Shown: one piece after another, positions 24,340 through 38,159 of the stretch
How positions within the stretch are numbered: the first letter of the stretch is position 1
How the letters are laid out: each line of letters begins with the position of its first letter
Assembly (NCBI GenBank): GCA_026745465.1
Contig: JACYXH010000429.1
Coordinates: 5,337,333-5,401,332, forward strand
Direction of reading: 5' to 3'
From: Lota lota
Lineage: Eukaryota > Chordata > Actinopteri > Gadiformes > Lotidae
DNA: 64,000 bases
Program-made: the position numbers and the translations under genes
The notes under the pieces: model-generated
Seen by the model: the letters and a program-made list of their open reading frames with translations, nothing else
Database searches by the model: none
Told to the model about the DNA's origin: nothing

Positions 24340-24925
24340 AATAGCAACGACGAGATGGTGAACATATTGTTGTGACTGATGACATCTTCCTTTCTGGAGT
24401 AACTTAAGTAAAGTGAAAAATGTATGTTACAGCTGAAATGCAGCACCATTGAGAGTCAACACGATGGGATCAGGTTATTGATGGACTGAAGCTGTGTATA
24501 ATGCACACGGAAGAGGTTATGTTACAATAACGCACACTAAAAGAGTAGGAAAGGTGTGGAGGAAGCTGTGGAGGATGAATGGATCAAACACAGGACTTTT
24601 ACCCTGGAGACTGCGGTTCATGTCTATAAAATTTTGACTTAATATATATTTAATGTGTTTTTTTGTTTTCGTTTGGATAGGTTAAACAACACAACTGCTT
24701 GATTAAGTTAAGGCAACAAAACTTATGTTTAGGGTGCATTATTGTAACATAACATGCATAATACACAGTTTCAGGCCATCAATTACCTGATCCCCTCGTG
24801 TTGACTCTCAATGGTGCTGCATTTCAGCTGTGACATACATCTTTCACTTTACTCAAGTTCACCAGGAAGGAAGATGTTATCAGCCACAACAGTATGTACA
24901 CCATCTCGTCGTTTCTGTCAACCCA
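24340..24925. repeat. Large foldback (inverted repeat), arms about 190 bp
   Basis: Arm 24340-24535 is the reverse complement, with a few mismatches, of arm 24733-24925; the loop is about 200 bases. Shared landmarks are ACAGCTGAAATGCAGCACC in arm 1 and its complement in arm 2. Copy 2 of the duplication keeps the right arm (about 29465-29665) but not the left. Confidence 0.85.
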
Positions 24926-26179
24926 TAGGAAAGAATGATCAAGTCAGTCTTTAACGTCACTGTTTTTTCTCTAATATACAAAGGCTGTGTTTTTTTATGT
25001 ACCATTTGCTGCCATGTCCATATATGGCTGGGAGACATACAGACTTCCTGTGCAACATGGATTGCAGATCATGGCATCTTTCGGCACCTGTGAGAACGTG
25101 TTTGCTTTCTCCGCTATGCAGTGAAGAAGGTGTCAACTTATCATCTGAAAAAAATAGCTCTATCAACATTTCCCCAAAATAAAATGTTGTTTTCATGAAA
25201 TGCCAAACGGTCAAAAATATCAAATTATACTAAATTGATTATATTAATATTAACAAACAGAGCACCGTAGCAATCAGAGATGAAAAAAGTTTGTACCCAT
25301 GTCTTTGTTTAAGGACAATGTGATGATCTGTTGTGGTGTGTCTTCCAAAATACACTAGAGTGTCTCACTCAACACCCCAACTCATAACAATAAAGCAATG
25401 GTCACCACTTGAAGTATTGTAAAAAGTACACCACTTTTCTTGTTTTTCTTGATTATGAATGATCCTAATAGTATTTTCTTAAAATGAACATAAGATGTGG
25501 TGCATCACGGTCTTCAAAAAGACACTGAAACTAAACAAGAAACTCCATTTGTTATACTTCATTTCTATCTTAAGAATCAAGCAATGTCCAGACCTGGAAG
25601 GAATGCTAATCTTCCGGATTATCTTCGTCTTTATTCATTCTCAGAAGGAAGTGTGATGATTATGTTAGGTGACACACATTGGTGCAGTTTTCCAAAGGAC
25701 ACTGAAACATCTAAAAACGAAATTGCTTAATGATGTCCCTCATAACAAAAACCATCCATCCCTCTTATCAAAGCAATAGATTAAAATGAACAGATTAAAC
25801 GTTTTTAAAATACAACTTTGTTTTTTTTTTGGTCAGAGATGTTAAACTTGACCCCTTTACAACCTTTAATCACACAATTAATACTTGAGTTTCGCTTATA
25901 ACAATAACGTGACTACACACCTTCCAGGAACTAATACACCCCCTTTATGCATGAATTAAAGTAAACCATTGTTGTCGTGATATAATGTTATGCCTTTGTC
26001 TTGGTCAACACATTCACCACATTAGACCTACAAAAAATGGTTTCTTATGTGATATTAAAAGTCCATGCCAAAACAAAAACATTTCAGGTTATTTTTTATT
26101 GAGGTATCACATAAAAAGATATTGATGTTTTTACTAAGTATTATGTTCTCTAAGTAGGGCTTTTCTCGTGATGACGTGC

Positions 26180-26530
<351 letters not shown>

Positions 26531-27831
26531 AGTCATGACAAGGAAGTGAAAAATGGTTAAATACATTTACAATACACGACTCATGACCCAAGTCTATAAA
26601 CGTAGATATCCCTTCTTTTGATTTGTTCAGATTTAATCCAGTAGTCCGGTGACACTTTCGAATAAATTTCAGTCATACGTTTTTTATAAGCCTTTAGTTA
26701 ATGATTAACTAATCATAAGAAAAACATGAATACGCATTTATAGATGAATAATAAGTGCTGAGCCTACCAGCCTATCCAGTGGACTGTACCAACTGGCTGA
26801 TCTATTCATCATACATCTGTGTGGACACGCCTAACACAGCACTTATAAATAATCTACAAATGTATATTAATGGTTTGTTAACCCTTATGTTCATTAGTCA
26901 TGAACAACAAAAATGTTCTTGTTAGAACTAGGTACAACTGGGAAAAAAAGGACTAAAAAACACGACTCGGAGGTAACAGTCTGGATAGTAAGAATGGTCT
27001 TTACTAAGAAGGAAGGGTCGGTACACGGGTAATCATGACAATCAGGCAAACAATCCGGTAGGGCGTAGACTGGCATAGTGGTTCGGTACACGGGTAATCA
27101 GTTGGAGGTCAGGCAAACAATCTGGTAGGGAGAAGGCAAAGGCGTAGTCAGGAATAACAGGCAGGAATCAAAAACCAGGAATCGTAAAATAATCACTAGG
27201 AGTAATGCTGGAACGTTTGACACAGAGGAACAAAGATGAACTGGCACAGAGGAAGGGAAATACACAGACTAAATACACTAGAAGGGTACTGTTAATGAGG
27301 GACAGGTGAAAACAAGCAAGGTGAGTGGGAACAATTAGAACCAGGAAACACAAGGAGAGAGTGAAGTCTTCAATGAAGGGGGCGGGATGTGACAGTTCTT
27401 GGGTCAATTTGACCCGGTGCATGTTAAAATATCCAAAAAACTTCAGAAACCAAAAAATCCCAAAACACATATTTTGTACCTCATTATTAACACCATTGCT
27501 AACAATCAATTTATATTTAGTGCAATAGTGTTAACCTCTCACAGATCATTGTTCCATTAGGATAACATAACACACTCGTTTTTCAGCAAAAAAAACGTGT
27601 TCAAACGTTTTTTATGTACTTTGGAAAAACTTTGATATAAAATATATTAGTTTTACATAACATTAGCTTTTTTTAAATGTGTGTTCCACTTTATTATAAT
27701 TTATTTTTATGGGATGATGTAGATAAATATAAATGAGACACCTCTTCTGTTCAGGATAAATTTGACCCGTTCACTTTAAAAAAAATTACATAGAACCAGA
27801 AATGAAAAATCTGAGATTAACAATATGGTGG

Positions 27832-27832
<1 letters not shown>
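26531..27832. other. Unduplicated spacer between the two duplication copies
   Basis: No gene found. It has a short direct repeat (GGTACACGGGTAATCA at about 27016 and 27085, each followed by CAGGCAAACAAT) and a palindrome, GGGTCAATTTGACCC (about 27402-27416). A related GACCCG-type sequence near 27760 may mark decayed ends of a DNA transposon. Confidence 0.5.

Positions 27833-27833
<1 letters not shown>

Positions 27834-27884
<51 letters not shown>
27834..27884. repeat. (GT)n microsatellite, about 25 units
   Basis: Pure GT run. Confidence 0.96.
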
Positions 27885-27890
<6 letters not shown>

Positions 27891-27999
27891 TTCTTTTTCC
27901 ATTTTTCGGAACATAAAAAGTGAAGTTCAAGGTAGCGACTGTTGATTGGACAATTGAGGGGCCCTATTCTTGATCACTAACAATTCGGCAGGAAGCTCA

Positions 28000-28280
28000 G
28001 TTCAGTTTTTTCGGACAGTACCCTCAATTGTGAGGTCATCTTTTTAGCAGCTCCTGGCCCAGGTTGTACGATGTGATTTTTTTTTCACATCATATTATTA
28101 TAATGTGACGTGTTATATTGTGCCACCTGAAACCCTGTGCCATGTCGAGAACGACCCTCATGCCTTGATTCTTCTCTGGGGCACCTCCAAGCGGCTTTCC
28201 GGTATAAACATGCATGTTCAATGCATAGCTGGAGTCTGCAACATGGTTGAAGAAGAGTACCAAGCTTCCCATGGCCATGA
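28000..28280 (-). mobile_element. piggyBac transposase fragment (copy 2)
   Basis: Same conserved stretch as copy 1 (SYALNMHVYTGKPLGGAPEK), continuing with an HNIT motif. After a frame break a TSYNLGQELLKR segment is readable in another frame, so this copy is slightly longer but still dead. Confidence 0.78.
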
Positions 28281-28414
28281 CCCTTTGTATATTAAATTAT
28301 TTAATTGGTTCACTTGTTCCCCCATTCCTTAATCCCTATATAGTGAACACTATAAACCATGACTCGAGTAACTAGAAACTCCATTTGCTACGTCATATCC
28401 ATCTTAACAATCAA

Positions 28415-28608
28415 GCACTGTGCAGACCTGGAAGGAATGCAAAAAGTACACCCCGTCCATCTTATCTTCATCTGCATTCAATTTTCTCAGAAGAAAATGT
28501 GATGATTATTGTAGGTGTCATCACATTTTCTTCTGAGAAAATTGAATGCAGATGAAGATAAAATGGAAGGGGTGTATTTTTTGCATTCCTTCTAGGTCTG
28601 CACAGTGC
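28415..28608. repeat. Near-perfect palindrome, 91-bp arms and 12-base spacer
   Basis: Arm 28415-28505 is the reverse complement of 28518-28608 with only a few mismatches (such as CCGTCC against CCTTCC). Copy 1 of the duplication (23290-23380) has only the left arm, so the inverted arm arose after the duplication. Confidence 0.92.
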
Positions 28609-30898
28609 AGTTTTACAAAGGACACAGAACCCTTTTCATTTTTGTGATTGAAGATAACACTAACCTGTCTGATGAACACTGACACCCAAGAGTCTAATGA
28701 CGATTTGACGTTTTTTTTCCATTGCAATGCACATTTCGTAATATGTTCGTGGCATGTTAAAGATTTTGAAAGACAGGTGGTGAAAATAAGTAATCAGTTT
28801 TCAGTTTCCTCAATCACTCCTCACAAGGGTTTGTGTCAGTAAGTGTATCTTTCAAATGCAAACAGGAACTTCCTTGTCATCTCTGGCTCAGAGGTAGGTA
28901 AGAGTAAGACCTGGACTCACAAGCGGGAAACCCTGCACAAAGACTATAAAGGTATAATCATTATCCGTATTGCTAATGTCCCTGAAAAATACAAACATTG
29001 GATGGAATGTGTCAATGCAGTGAAGTACCGATAACACAAAGAATAAGGCTACAAAGATACACACCAGATAAGATATTTACAGTAAATCACGCATACAGGG
29101 GAAGTTTGCTTTCAGGGCTTCCTGCCAGCAAGCCATTTCTGAAAGCCTTTTCCCAGAAAGCCCCCTCTATCATAAAGGCTTTAGGAAGTCAGGTTATGTG
29201 GTAAAAAGTGCAAGAAAGGTATGGAGGAGGCTGTGGTGGATGAGTGGTGGATGAATGGATCAAACACAAGACTTTCACCCTGGAGACCGCGGTTCATGTC
29301 CTATATTATTTTTAGACTTAGTTTACCTATTCTTTTTAGTTTTTATTTATGTATTTTCTTTGTTTTCAGTCGCAGTTTGGATAGGTTTAGGCAACACAAC
29401 TAGGTTAGGATTAAGAAACACAACTACTTGGTTAAGTTAAGGCAACAAAACATATGTTTAGGGTGCATTATTGTAACATAACCTCTCCCGTGTGCGTAAC
29501 ACACAGCTTCAGGCCATCAATAACCTGATCCCATCCTGTTGACTCTCAATGGCGCTGCATATCAGCTGTAACATACATCTTTCACTTTACTCAAGTTACT
29601 CCAGAAAGGAAGATGTTATCAGCCACAACAATATACTACACCATCTCATCATTTCTGTCAACCCATAGGAAAGAATGATCAAGTCGGTCTTTAACATCAC
29701 TGTTTTTTCTCTAATATACAAAGGTTGTGTTTTATTATGTACCGTTTGCTGCCATGTCCATATATGGTTGGGAGACATACAGACTTCCTGTGCAACATGG
29801 ATTGCAGATCATGGCATCTTTCGGCACCTGTGAGAACGTGTCTGCTTTCTCCGCTATGCAGTGAAGAAGGTGTCAACTTATCATCTGGAAAAAATAGCTC
29901 TACCAGCATTTTTCCAAAATAAAATGTAGATGTTTTCATTAAATGCCAAACAGAAAAAAATAACTAATTAAACTAAATTGATTATATTAATATAAACAAA
30001 TAGAGCATCGTAGCAATCTGAGACGAAAAATGTTGTACCCGTGTCTTCGTTTAAGGACAATGTGATGATCTGTTGTGGTGTGTCTTCCAAAAGACACTAG
30101 TGTCTCACTCAACACCCCAACTCATAACAATAAAGCAATGGTTACCACTTGAAGTATTGTAAAAAGTACACCACTTTTCTTGTTTTTCTTGATTATGAAT
30201 GATCCTAATAGTATTTTCTTAAAATGAACATAAGTTGTTCACGGTTTTCAAAAAGACACTGAAAATAAACAAGAAACTCCATTTGTTATATGTCATATCT
30301 ATTATAAGAATGAAGCAATGTTCAGACCTGGAAGGAATGCTAATCTATTTATTTTATTTTAGTCTTCATTCATTCATCCTTTGATTTTCTCAGAAGGAAG
30401 TGTGATGATTATGTTAGGTGACACACAGGTGCAGTTTTCCAAAGGACACTGAAACATCAAAAAACTAAATTGCTTAATGATGTCCCTCATAACAAAAAAC
30501 ATCCATCCGGCTTATCAAAGAAATAGATTAAAATTAACAGATTAAAGGTTTTTACAACCTTTAATCACACAATTAATACTTGAGTTTAGCTTCTAACAAT
30601 AAAGTGACTACACACCTTCCAGGAACTAATACACCCCCTTTATGTATGAATTAAAGTAATCCATTGTTGTCGTGATGTAATGTCTTCACATACAACCAGA
30701 ATGGGTCTACCTTTGTCTTGGTCAACACATTCACCACATTAGACCTACAAAAAAATAGTTTCTTATGTGATATTAAAAGTTCATGCCAAAAAAAAAACAT
30801 TTCAGGTAAATTTTTTATTGAGGTATCGCATACAAAAATATTGATGTTTTTAGTAAGTATTATATTCTCTAAGTAGGGCTTTTCTCGCGATGACGTGC

Positions 30899-31786
<888 letters not shown>

Positions 31787-31789
31787 CTT

Positions 31790-33700
31790 TTTCTTACTCA
31801 CTTCCTTATTTGTCCGCTGCAATTCCAAAGTACATTACCGTAATACGCTCTATATAACGTTATAAAGATGTAAGTCTCAATAATTCTGGTAATAGCTCAA
31901 AGGTTTTAGAGAACGCAGAAGCCACCAAATTATATACATTGATTAAACATTATTGGCAGGATTAATAAAAAGGGTAATTGTTAATATATTAGTGTGGCAA
32001 ATGTCAAACATTGTTTTCTGCCTTCCAAGATCCTTCCAATTGCTTTGTAAATAAGACCAGAATCGTAATGTCCTCTCATCCATAACTCCACAGCAAATCT
32101 GTCAAATTATATATTTATATGCCTATATGTAACAGACCATTCATAATTTCCCAATGATATGAAACTGTAAAACATGCCAGTTCATATTACCTTACTGTCC
32201 TCAAATCACATGATCAGAACTAATTAAAACAAAATACACACAAAAAGTAACAAGTATTTATTTAAGCGATCTTAACAGTCTACAATAGTTAAGGAATACT
32301 ATACACATTTATATTATGGTTTGTGTTTATCTAATTTCAGGTTTCGTGTTTTTTTCTTTAAGTATTGCACACCGACATTCCAGATATGGAGCATTCACAC
32401 GTGAAGCAGTACGGGAACAGAGTTGAGAAAACATGTTTAAGAGTCTTCCAGAAGGAAGACATTTTACACTCAAAACATCTCAGGTTAGGAATGGAAGAAT
32501 GGTACACTGAGGTAAGACCTGAACCCAACCGGCAGTCGGACAGGCCTACCGACACTTCATCTCATGTAGCTAGATACACAAATAGCACTTTATGCCATTA
32601 CCGATTCAGACTACTTTATTTTAAAGTCTGAGAACAATTTCGAATACATTCTTTTTACACAGCTACAAAGAAGTATGGCAGTATCAAGGTGATGGGAAGG
32701 AGATGTTTGAAAACAGATTCTATATTGAAGAGAACCAACAAGTGTGACATGACAGGAAACATCCCATGTTTTTTTCTGCAGAATGTAGATGGAAAGTACT
32801 TGTTAACTACTCTTGATACTTGACCTTAGTAATAAAGAAAAATCGGACACCTTGTTTTAAAACCTGGTGTTAAAGTAATGCATGTATTGGAACATCTTTA
32901 ATTGCAGAAATGGAAATAATTTTACATGATTGTATAAAGATGCAATAAGATCCCAAAATAAACTCACATTCCAAAATAACTTTTGCACATCTTCCCCAAA
33001 CACTGTACAACCTTCTACATTTTGTATTTAAAAGAATTCAACAAGCTTTGACATTTGACAGTTCATGCCTCTCGAAAAAATATTGATATTCTTTCTTACA
33101 TTTGACATATGAAGGGAAATTGACAGTTCATAGCATCCTTTAAGAGTTCCATGTCCAAGTAGATGTTTAATCAGCTCTGTGTAAATCGGAGTATTTAGAT
33201 ATGAAAAACTATGGGATACTCTGATTTATGACCCATGTACTCCAATCTCACTCCTGTCGCTCTCACAACAAAAACACCATTATATTGATGGAAAGTATCT
33301 CTTCAATCTTTTTTACTTTTTACTTTCAGGCAATGACTCTTAACTGCATGCAGTGAAAAAATAGTTTCAAAACACTTTCAAACTTATGGGAATAAATAAT
33401 AGTTACGGTCTATTAGGCACATATGAGCGCTAATACAAAATATTTTATAATATGAAGTGCTGAAACTACAAGCTGGTTTGTAGTCTCTCTAAAAGTAGTT
33501 TTTTTTGTCATTAAGAGAAAAAAACTGACAAAACCTGGGATAGAGCGCCTTGGCTTAGGACAATGGGAAAAAAGCTGACCACTAAGAGTAAAAACAAAAT
33601 TTTGGTTAATAAATATCGGAGATGCACTGCCGCCTAACCATAACACATAACCGCCGACACAAATCTGCTGAGCATCCGGAACCACCACTCATCACTGCAT
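31790..33700. other. Intergenic DNA between glod5 and rlim
   Basis: It contains the glod5 promoter side and the rlim 3' UTR. A plus-strand open frame at 32365-32631 preceded by a good acceptor (CTAATTTCAG, ending 32340) and followed by AATAAA at about 32829 could be an exon of an unrecognised transcript, but I match it to no family. Confidence 0.4.
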
Positions 33701-33701
33701 T

Positions 33702-33728
33702 TGGGGGGGGGGGGGGGGGGAGAGAGAG
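33702..33728. repeat. G-run and GA repeat in the rlim 3' UTR
   Basis: About 19 consecutive G (C on the rlim sense strand), then four GA units. Confidence 0.9.
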
Positions 33729-33870
33729 ATACAAATACGTGGGGAAATAAAATTAAAATAACCAAAGCTGGGGAATAATTTCCCAACCACCTGTCACAGA
33801 AATTAGGCCCACCCTACTCTTCAGAGTGCCACCGCCCGCTGTATCTACAATGCGGCTCCATTACATTACA

Positions 33871-36711
33871 TTAAACCACGCTCTCACGGTTGGCCGACAC
33901 AAGCACAGCCCGGCGACAGATAGGACAGGTGGAGTTCTCCGAGAGCCAGCGGTCGATGCAGTGCACGTGGTATTCATGAGAGCAGGGCAGCTTCCTCAGC
34001 TTGTTGCCCTCGGCGTACTCTGTTATGCACACGCTGCAAGTCTTCAAGGCGTCGCTCTCGCCAAAGTTACGCATAGCGAGGTTGTCGATCTGCTCTTTGG
34101 TCAACCCCTGCGGCTGGTCCTCGTCATCGTCGTTGAGGAGGAAGAAGTGGGCGAGCCGGAGGAACGGCAGAGAGCTGGGCTCCTCCATGCTGATGGGGGG
34201 TCTGGGCCTAGCCCTGAAGCCACCGCCCCCACCTTCCCTTCCGGCCGGGCCTGAGGTCAAACCTTCCTCTAAGTCCCTCTCAGCTGTCCGTGCCTCCCCT
34301 GCACTAACAGCGCGCACGGATGGCTCCTCCGACACAGGCACGCTCGCGCCTTCTGGGTTGTTGAGGGTCTCGGTTGGTTCTGCGGGCGTGCCGGCTCCGC
34401 GGTTTGAGTCCGAGGACTCGGAGTCTGAGTCCATGAGGTAGCTGAGCTCACCGAAGCCGGTCATGATCTGACGGATCATCGACTGGAGCGCCATGGAGGT
34501 GGCCTCGCCCAGGCCGGCGTCGGAGATCCTCCGGATCGGGATGCGGATGGTGCTGACGTAGGTCCTCACGCCAGCGCGCTCTGAGCGCGAGAAGGTCCTA
34601 CGAAAGCCGCCCCGCTCGCTCTCATACAGGAAGGTATTGTTTGAGTTCTGGGAACGGGAGCGCGTACGATTTGCAATGCTGTCTCTTTGGCGGTACTCGC
34701 CTGGCCGCACGCGACGCACCTGGAGGTCCAGCATGATGGTGGGAGGCCGTCGGCCCCCTGCCCCCCCTTCTGCACCCCCGGCCTCACCTTCTTGAGGTCC
34801 TGCACTCGGGGCTTCCGTCATGGGCGCCGCTTCAGCCGCTGGCGGCTGTGCTTCGTACTCGGGATTGCTCTGCCTAGAGGGCACGTGTTGTCGAGTCCTA
34901 GAACTGCCCTCGGCAGGCACCACAGGGGCCGGCATGGGGCGGGGGGCGTGGCGAAGGTGAGGAAGACCGTCCAGCCTTTCCAGGCTGAGAGGGGAGCGAC
35001 TCCGGGCTGTGCGAGCCCTGGTTCTGCGGGGTTCTGGACTGGGGCTGCGGGCTCTCCTTTGTGCTCGACGTTGGGGGGGGCTAGGGGGGGACTGGACTGG
35101 TGGCTCGGTGGGGACGGGGCTCGGATCTGGTTGCACCTCCTGCATCACAGCGTCTTCTAATTCAGGCTCCGGTTCCACTATGACAGCCAACTCTTCTACG
35201 ACTGGTTCTTCAACCACCTCCTCCACCTCCATGGACACAGCCTGTGGCTCCGGCTCAGCTTCGGCCTCAGGCACCGGTGGTGGAGGTGCCGCTGGTGCCG
35301 TCACCCCTGGTGCAGTCACCCCTGGTGCAGTCACCCCTGCTGCATTCACCCCTGCTGCAGCCACCTCCCCTGGGGCCCCTGGAGCCTCCGGGGTCTCCTG
35401 CCCGCCCTCCGCTGCCGCCTGCTGCTCGGCCAGGTTGCGGTTCACATTGATTTCTAGACTGAAGCGGAAGTCACCACTGTTCGGGTTGGTCTGGCTCACG
35501 GCCCGCCATGACTGGTTGCCGCGGTGACCACTTCTCGTCGTGTTTCCCGTGCGCCGTACGGTGTTCAACCAGTCCAAAAGCGTGTCACCGTTGGAAGAGT
35601 CCTCTGAGCCCCCTGGGGTTTCTATGGAAATATTGGAAGGAAGGATTTTTTATATTTGGGCTGGAATGTTTTCGTTAATTTCAACAACACTTTAAAAAAG
35701 CATTTGGTAGACTCACCACCGGTGGCATCTCCAGTTTCAGCGCTGGGGTTGCTATTCGGCTGCTCTGGACCATCTTTGATTTGTTGAAGTCGACTCAAAA
35801 GCTCATCCTCCGTTACCTCACCTAGGAAAACAATGTTATTTAAATATTTTAATCAAGCATTGGTTGTCTTAGGTCTCATCTATAGACCTCTCGCACGAAT
35901 GCAGCTGAAAGCAAGCTATGGCGATTCACAGGAAAGATCTGTCAATGTGACTGTAGACTTGCCTGACTTATATGCATTGCAAAAATGTCCAAAAATGGAT
36001 TACAAATCTTTCTAACGGATTGGACTGTAGAGCAGTTTGGTCTTTTGCTGTGCACAAAAACAGGACAGTACTGAAAGCCACCAGACTTACCAGGACAAGC
36101 CACTGCCCATTCAAAGCGCTCTCCTTGCACGATGCCTTGCTAAAGGATGCTCCGAACTTACATTCCCCCTCCCACTGTCCTGGGACAGAAACGGACGGTG
36201 TCTTCAGTAGTCCACTGGCTGCTGCTTGTTTAGAATTGTGTCAATGTACTAAAGCCGAAGACTTGCTTCCTTAACCAAAAGTCCACCAAATCACACCTAT
36301 TTAACTAGAAAATGACGACATGGCAATGCCAAACCCGGGCTGATAAAACCATGCAATAGCAATACTGTGAATGTGTAATAGAACTACAAGACACCCAAGC
36401 GTGTCACAGGCCTGGTGAGTACATGCCTTTGGTTTGTGGCCCATAATCATAGCTCACCTGGAGTTAAAATCAACACATCTTCACATGATCAACATTGAGG
36501 CTCAGTTTAAATATTTGTCACCATCAGGTCAATATTTATTACCTGGGGTGCCCAAAAGGTTGTTGTCTCTCATGAGGCGATAATCCTCATCGCTAAGATT
36601 ATTGACAAACTGGTAGAAGGCCTCTTCCCTGTCCAGGCGGTCCAGCTGTCTTCGCCGCTGTGATTCTGACTGGTCACTGCCACTTTGCTCTGAGCCGTCA
36701 GACCCCTCCAT
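33871..36711 (-). CDS. rlim: E3 ubiquitin-protein ligase RLIM (RNF12)
   Basis: RLIM is a nuclear RING-H2 ubiquitin ligase that targets LIM-domain cofactors and REX1. Coding exons 36711-36543, 35821-35717 and 35621-33871 join in phase 1, giving 674 residues. The N-terminus has RREEAFYQF-like ([20 protein letters not shown]) and [15 protein letters not shown] motifs. The middle has [20 protein letters not shown], the basic Arg/Ser region and [20 protein letters not shown]. The C-terminal RING finger runs C620-C660 ([17 protein letters not shown]) and the protein ends ESVV. A fish-specific Ala/Pro/Val-rich insert ([16 protein letters not shown], coded at about 35290-35360 by a 15-base repeat) lies in the linker. 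The start follows a splice acceptor (CTTTCCCACAG, exon from 36760). It lies downstream of nexmif on the same strand, as in human. Confidence 0.97.
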
Positions 36712-36760
36712 TGATACAGAAATGGAGAGAGGTCAAGGTTCCGCAACCAGGATCCAGTTA

Positions 36761-37920
36761 CTGTGGGAAAGAGCAACAACGTGTAATTTCAACACATTTT
36801 GTATTGTGAAAACGTAATTGTCATCGGTGATGTTCACAGGATCTACTGATGGATCATATTGACAACAGGCACATGGCAAACATTTATTGATATAAAGAAG
36901 TATCCTTCCAAGGTTTGTACAAAGCATGGAGACTACATCACACTATATGCATGTTCCCGAATCAAGCATTCATCCTGTTAAGCTTACCATTGTTGCACCT
37001 TTTTCTGCTTTACAGAAAACCAGCACCCATTTTTTGGTTACATTCGGATTTGTAATGTGACAAATTACCAAATAGATCCAAATAGTGCAATCCGAAGTCA
37101 AATGTATGGAGAGCATACTACTCCAACGCTGGCTCTATCGTTTGTTTACAACATACAGACCAAATGGATATCGCAACATCACAAACACATGCACACGTGT
37201 ATGGCCTTACTCGACCGAAAGACGCATAGCCAGTTATCTATTGAGTCTGAAGGCCCCGTGAAACAAGGAATTGGTCGTAATTGGGGGAAAAAAAACCAAA
37301 ACAAAATGGCATCATCCAACCAGCCATTGCTACGCTAATAGTTTAGCCACCTAGCTTATGTTCTCAGCCCATAGTAAGTTTCTAACGCATTAGCCGCTAT
37401 TAGCGAGCACAACAACCCATTCCCACAGCGGTTTCCAAATAGCTTAATATAAAAAACCCTCCATACATCTATTTCCACATCGTTCTAACACAACCGACAC
37501 GCCAATGATCCGTAGTTTTAAGTGGGCTACCTGGTTCTATTCAAGTGACCAATACGAGCCATCAACCTGTAACAACCCAAGAGCTATACTGTGGTTAGCA
37601 TAGCGGTGCTAATCATCTGTGGCTAAAAGGTGCAACTTGGGGACGAGCAGCTGTTCACACCGACGCATCCCAGGTCTTTAAACTAGAACACGTCATGAGC
37701 ATGGGTTGTGCGGAACACACGCCCGAATTGGACTCGTACAAAGCCAAGGCGTTGTTCTACAAATGCATTATTAAAACGTGTTAGCTTACGTTAGCCGAAC
37801 TAGCGGCGTCAAACAACGATAATGACGATGATGACCGCTACCTTAGCATTAGCCGGCGAATTATTGATCATTAATACATCATAGGGTGTAACAGTGTGAA
37901 GCAAATCGTGTTCATGTTAC
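36761..37920 (-). other. Intron 1 of rlim (5' UTR intron)
   Basis: It runs between the acceptor at 36761-36762 and a strong donor (CGACAG then GTAACATG) at 37920-37919. No coding content is seen. Confidence 0.5.
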
Positions 37921-38110
37921 CTGTCGAGTCTGTGGGTGCCTTATTTGGACGTACTTCAACGTGGTTGCTAAAAAAAAAACACTACGAATTTCGCTTGGAT
38001 AATAGTGGGCAATCTCAGGAGTCCATTTTCTCTCGTATAAGCTTAGCAGTGATATTCCGGAAACTGGGGGAGAGCATGAGTATGGAAGGAGATGTTTGTT
38101 TCGGAATTCC
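37921..38110 (-). promoter_or_regulatory. Probable non-coding exon 1 and promoter of rlim
   Basis: The minus-strand sequence ends in a near-consensus donor (ACAG then GTAACA at 37920). An ETS-type core (TTCCGGAA, about 38055) and a second CCGGAATTCCG element (about 38101) lie in its upstream part. No TATA box is seen. The left limit is firm; the start site is a guess. Confidence 0.4.
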
Positions 38111-38159
38111 GGGTACTTTCACTAAACTATAGCGCCATGGTGCGACCGTAAAATGTAAT

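Noticed and set aside
33826-35527. Plus-strand open frames of 142-172 codons across rlim
   Set aside because: Antisense shadows of the GC-rich rlim last exon.
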